In this document: piece by piece, positions 5,397-6,565 of the stretch | Layout: every line of letters starts with the position of its first letter | Numbering within the stretch: the first letter of the stretch is position 1 | NCBI GenBank assembly: GCA_937895955.1 | Contig: CALAZI010000163.1 | Span: 1-6,565, forward strand | DNA length: 6,565 nt | Direction: 5' to 3' | From: an uncultured Alphaproteobacteria bacterium | GTDB taxonomy: Bacteria > Pseudomonadota > Alphaproteobacteria > Caulobacterales > Parvularculaceae | Notes under the pieces: model-generated | Seen by the model: only the letters and a program-made list of their open reading frames with translations | Databases searched by the model: none | Told to the model about the DNA's origin: nothing | Program-made: the position numbers and the translations under genes

Positions 5397-5422
5397 ATAC
5401 GCGCGACGGGCGCGCCGCCCTC
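5397..5422 (-). promoter_or_regulatory. Proposed autoregulated ECF promoter of the anti-sigma/sensor/sigma operon
   Basis: The minus strand carries GAGGG (5422-5418), 15 bases, then GCGTAT (5402-5397), identical in both blocks and spacing to 3945-3920. The -10-like block ends 30 bases before the ATG at 5366, leaving room for a leader of about 23 bases with the GGAG ribosome binding site. It lies in the 110-base gap after the ATPase gene, so this operon need not depend on read-through. ECF factors commonly control their own operon; use by this sigma factor is inferred. Confidence 0.6.
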
Positions 5423-5476
5423 AAAGCTGGATCGCGTAGCAGAAAATGCTCAGGCCGTCATCACAAATCCCTGATC

Positions 5477-6565
5477 TTACGAGATCTCCGCTTTGGTTAA
5501 TCGCAACGCATTGCCGATGACCGAGACAGAGCTCGCCGCCATCGCGGCCGCCGCGACGATCGGATTGAGGAGAAGTCCGAAGAGAGGATAGAGCGCGCCG
5601 GCGGCGATAGGCACGCCTGCGGCATTGTATATAAAGGCGAAAAAGAGGTTCTGGCGAACATTGCGCATGACGGCGCGGCTTAGCTTTAGAGCGCGAACGA
5701 CGCCGCGAAGATCGCCTTTGACCAAGGTCACGCCGGCGCTTTCAATGGCGATATCGGACCCCGTCCCCATCGCGATTCCGACATCGGCCGAGGCGAGCGC
5801 AGGAGCGTCATTGACGCCGTCGCCGGCCATGGCGACGATGCGCCCTTCGCGCCGCAAATCCTCTATGATCTTTCCTTTTTCCCGAGGAAGCACGTCCGCC
5901 CGCACCTCATCTATGCCAAGATCGCGGGCGACCGCTAGCGCCGTGACGGCGTTGTCGCCAGTGACCATGACGACGCGGATACCTTCCGCGCGCAGCGCAG
6001 CGATCGCTTCCGGCGTCGTCGTCTTGATCGGGTCGATGACCGCAATCATGCCTGCGAGCGTTCCGTCTACGCATAAATAGACCACGCTCGCGCCCTTGCG
6101 ACGTTTGGCCTCCGCCATTTGATCCAACAGGGCGGTATCGACGCCAAGCCTCGTCATCAGCCGTTTGGCGCCGAGCGCCGCCTTGCATCCGTCGATCTCG
6201 CCGATCACTCCTTCGCCTGTCACCGATTCAAAGTTCGTAGCGCCCATCAATTCGATGCCGGCTTCGTCCGCGGCTTTTATCATCGCGGCGGCCAAAGGGT
6301 GCTCGCTGCCGCGTTCGAGCGAAGCGGCGATGCGAAGCGTCGTCGCCTCGTCGAATCCCGGCGCCGGCGTTATCTTTGACACTTGCGGCCGGCCTTGCGT
6401 CAGCGTGCCGGTCTTGTCGACGACGAGGGTGTCGATCTCTTCCATTCGCTCAAGCGCCTCGGCGTTCCTGATGAGCACGCCGGCCTGCGCGCCGCGTCCG
6501 ATGCCGACCATGATCGACATCGGCGTCGCCAGTCCAAGCGCGCAGGGACATGCGATGATCAAAAC
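5477..6565 (-). CDS. Cu(I)-exporting P1B-1 ATPase, C-terminal 362 residues (5' end outside window)
   Basis: The frame is open to the last base: codons for Val and Leu precede IIACPCALG, so the apparent TTG start near 6562 is only an internal Leu and the N-terminal metal-binding domain and first membrane helices lie outside. Counting from that Leu as residue 1, visible parts are: CPC metal-site motif of helix 6 (5-7), phosphorylation motif DKTGTLT (49-55, Asp49 phosphorylated), SEHPLA nucleotide-binding motif (86-91), TGDN (201-204), hinge GDGVNDAP (247-254), Tyr-Asn in helix 7 (312-313) and MAASS in helix 8 (341-345). CPC with YN and MxxSS is the Cu(I) signature of subgroup P1B-1, so this pumps Cu(I) from cytoplasm to periplasm at ATP cost. 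It precedes the regulatory operon by 110 bases on the same strand. The family symbol would be copA, withheld because the multicopper oxidase here carries it. Confidence 0.95.
   Translation of the reverse strand, partial: VLIIACPCALGLATPMSIMVGIGRGAQAGVLIRNAEALERMEEIDTLVVDKTGTLTQGRPQVSKITPAPGFDEATTLRIAASLERGSEHPLAAAMIKAADEAGIELMGATNFESVTGEGVIGEIDGCKAALGAKRLMTRLGVDTALLDQMAEAKRRKGASVVYLCVDGTLAGMIAVIDPIKTTTPEAIAALRAEGIRVVMVTGDNAVTALAVARDLGIDEVRADVLPREKGKIIEDLRREGRIVAMAGDGVNDAPALASADVGIAMGTGSDIAIESAGVTLVKGDLRGVVRALKLSRAVMRNVRQNLFFAFIYNAAGVPIAAGALYPLFGLLLNPIVAAAAMAASSVSVIGNALRLTKAEIS

Noticed and set aside
5408..5420. GGGCG-CGC-CGCCC hairpin as terminator of the ATPase gene
   Set aside because: No T-run follows, the loop is three bases, and it overlaps the proposed promoter at 5397-5422, which better explains conservation of these bases.
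6560..6562. TTG as start codon of the ATPase gene
   Set aside because: The frame continues to the window edge and the protein begins in the middle of transmembrane helix 6 (CPC); it is an internal Leu codon.

Overview
The window is a compact metal-resistance locus with every gene I can support on the minus strand, so transcription runs from position 6565 towards position 1. High GC, a Tat-exported multicopper oxidase and a CopA/CopB pair point to a proteobacterium. Base composition and the look of the proteins suggest an alphaproteobacterium, perhaps of the Hyphomicrobiales, but no rRNA, tRNA or taxon-specific gene is present to confirm this. No mobile element, CRISPR array, tRNA or rRNA was recognised.

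Layout in transcription order: (1) 6565-5477, the C-terminal half of a Cu(I)-exporting P1B-1 ATPase, cut by the window edge. (2) 5366-4056, three overlapping genes of 99, 147 and 193 residues that match in order, size and type the CnrY-CnrX-CnrH signalling module of Cupriavidus: membrane anti-sigma factor, periplasmic metal sensor, ECF sigma factor. (3) 3850-1, an apparent effector operon: a tiny exported His/Asp-rich peptide, an exported CusF-fold protein with Met/His-rich tails, the multicopper oxidase CopA, the outer-membrane protein CopB, and the first 28 codons of a DUF2231-like membrane protein.

The main observation is a two-block motif, GAGGG-N15-GCGTAT, with the shared core extended to GCGCGTAT. 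It occurs once upstream of the sensor/sigma operon (5397-5422) and once upstream of the effector operon (3920-3945), same orientation and identical spacing. This is the architecture expected of an ECF sigma promoter, so the sigma factor probably drives both its own operon and the copper operon. The proposed circuit is: periplasmic metal binds the CnrX-like sensor, the CnrY-like anti-sigma factor releases the CnrH-like sigma factor, and periplasmic copper binders plus CopA/CopB are made, complementing the ATPase that clears the cytoplasm.

Odd points: the sensor keeps the ligand set known for Ni/Co sensing (His, His, Glu, His, Met) although its neighbours handle copper; the CusF-like protein has lost the His and both Met copper ligands of CusF; CopB has no Met apart from the initiator; CopA carries a long His/Pro-rich C-terminal extension; and a 62-residue mature peptide holds 13 His and 18 Asp.
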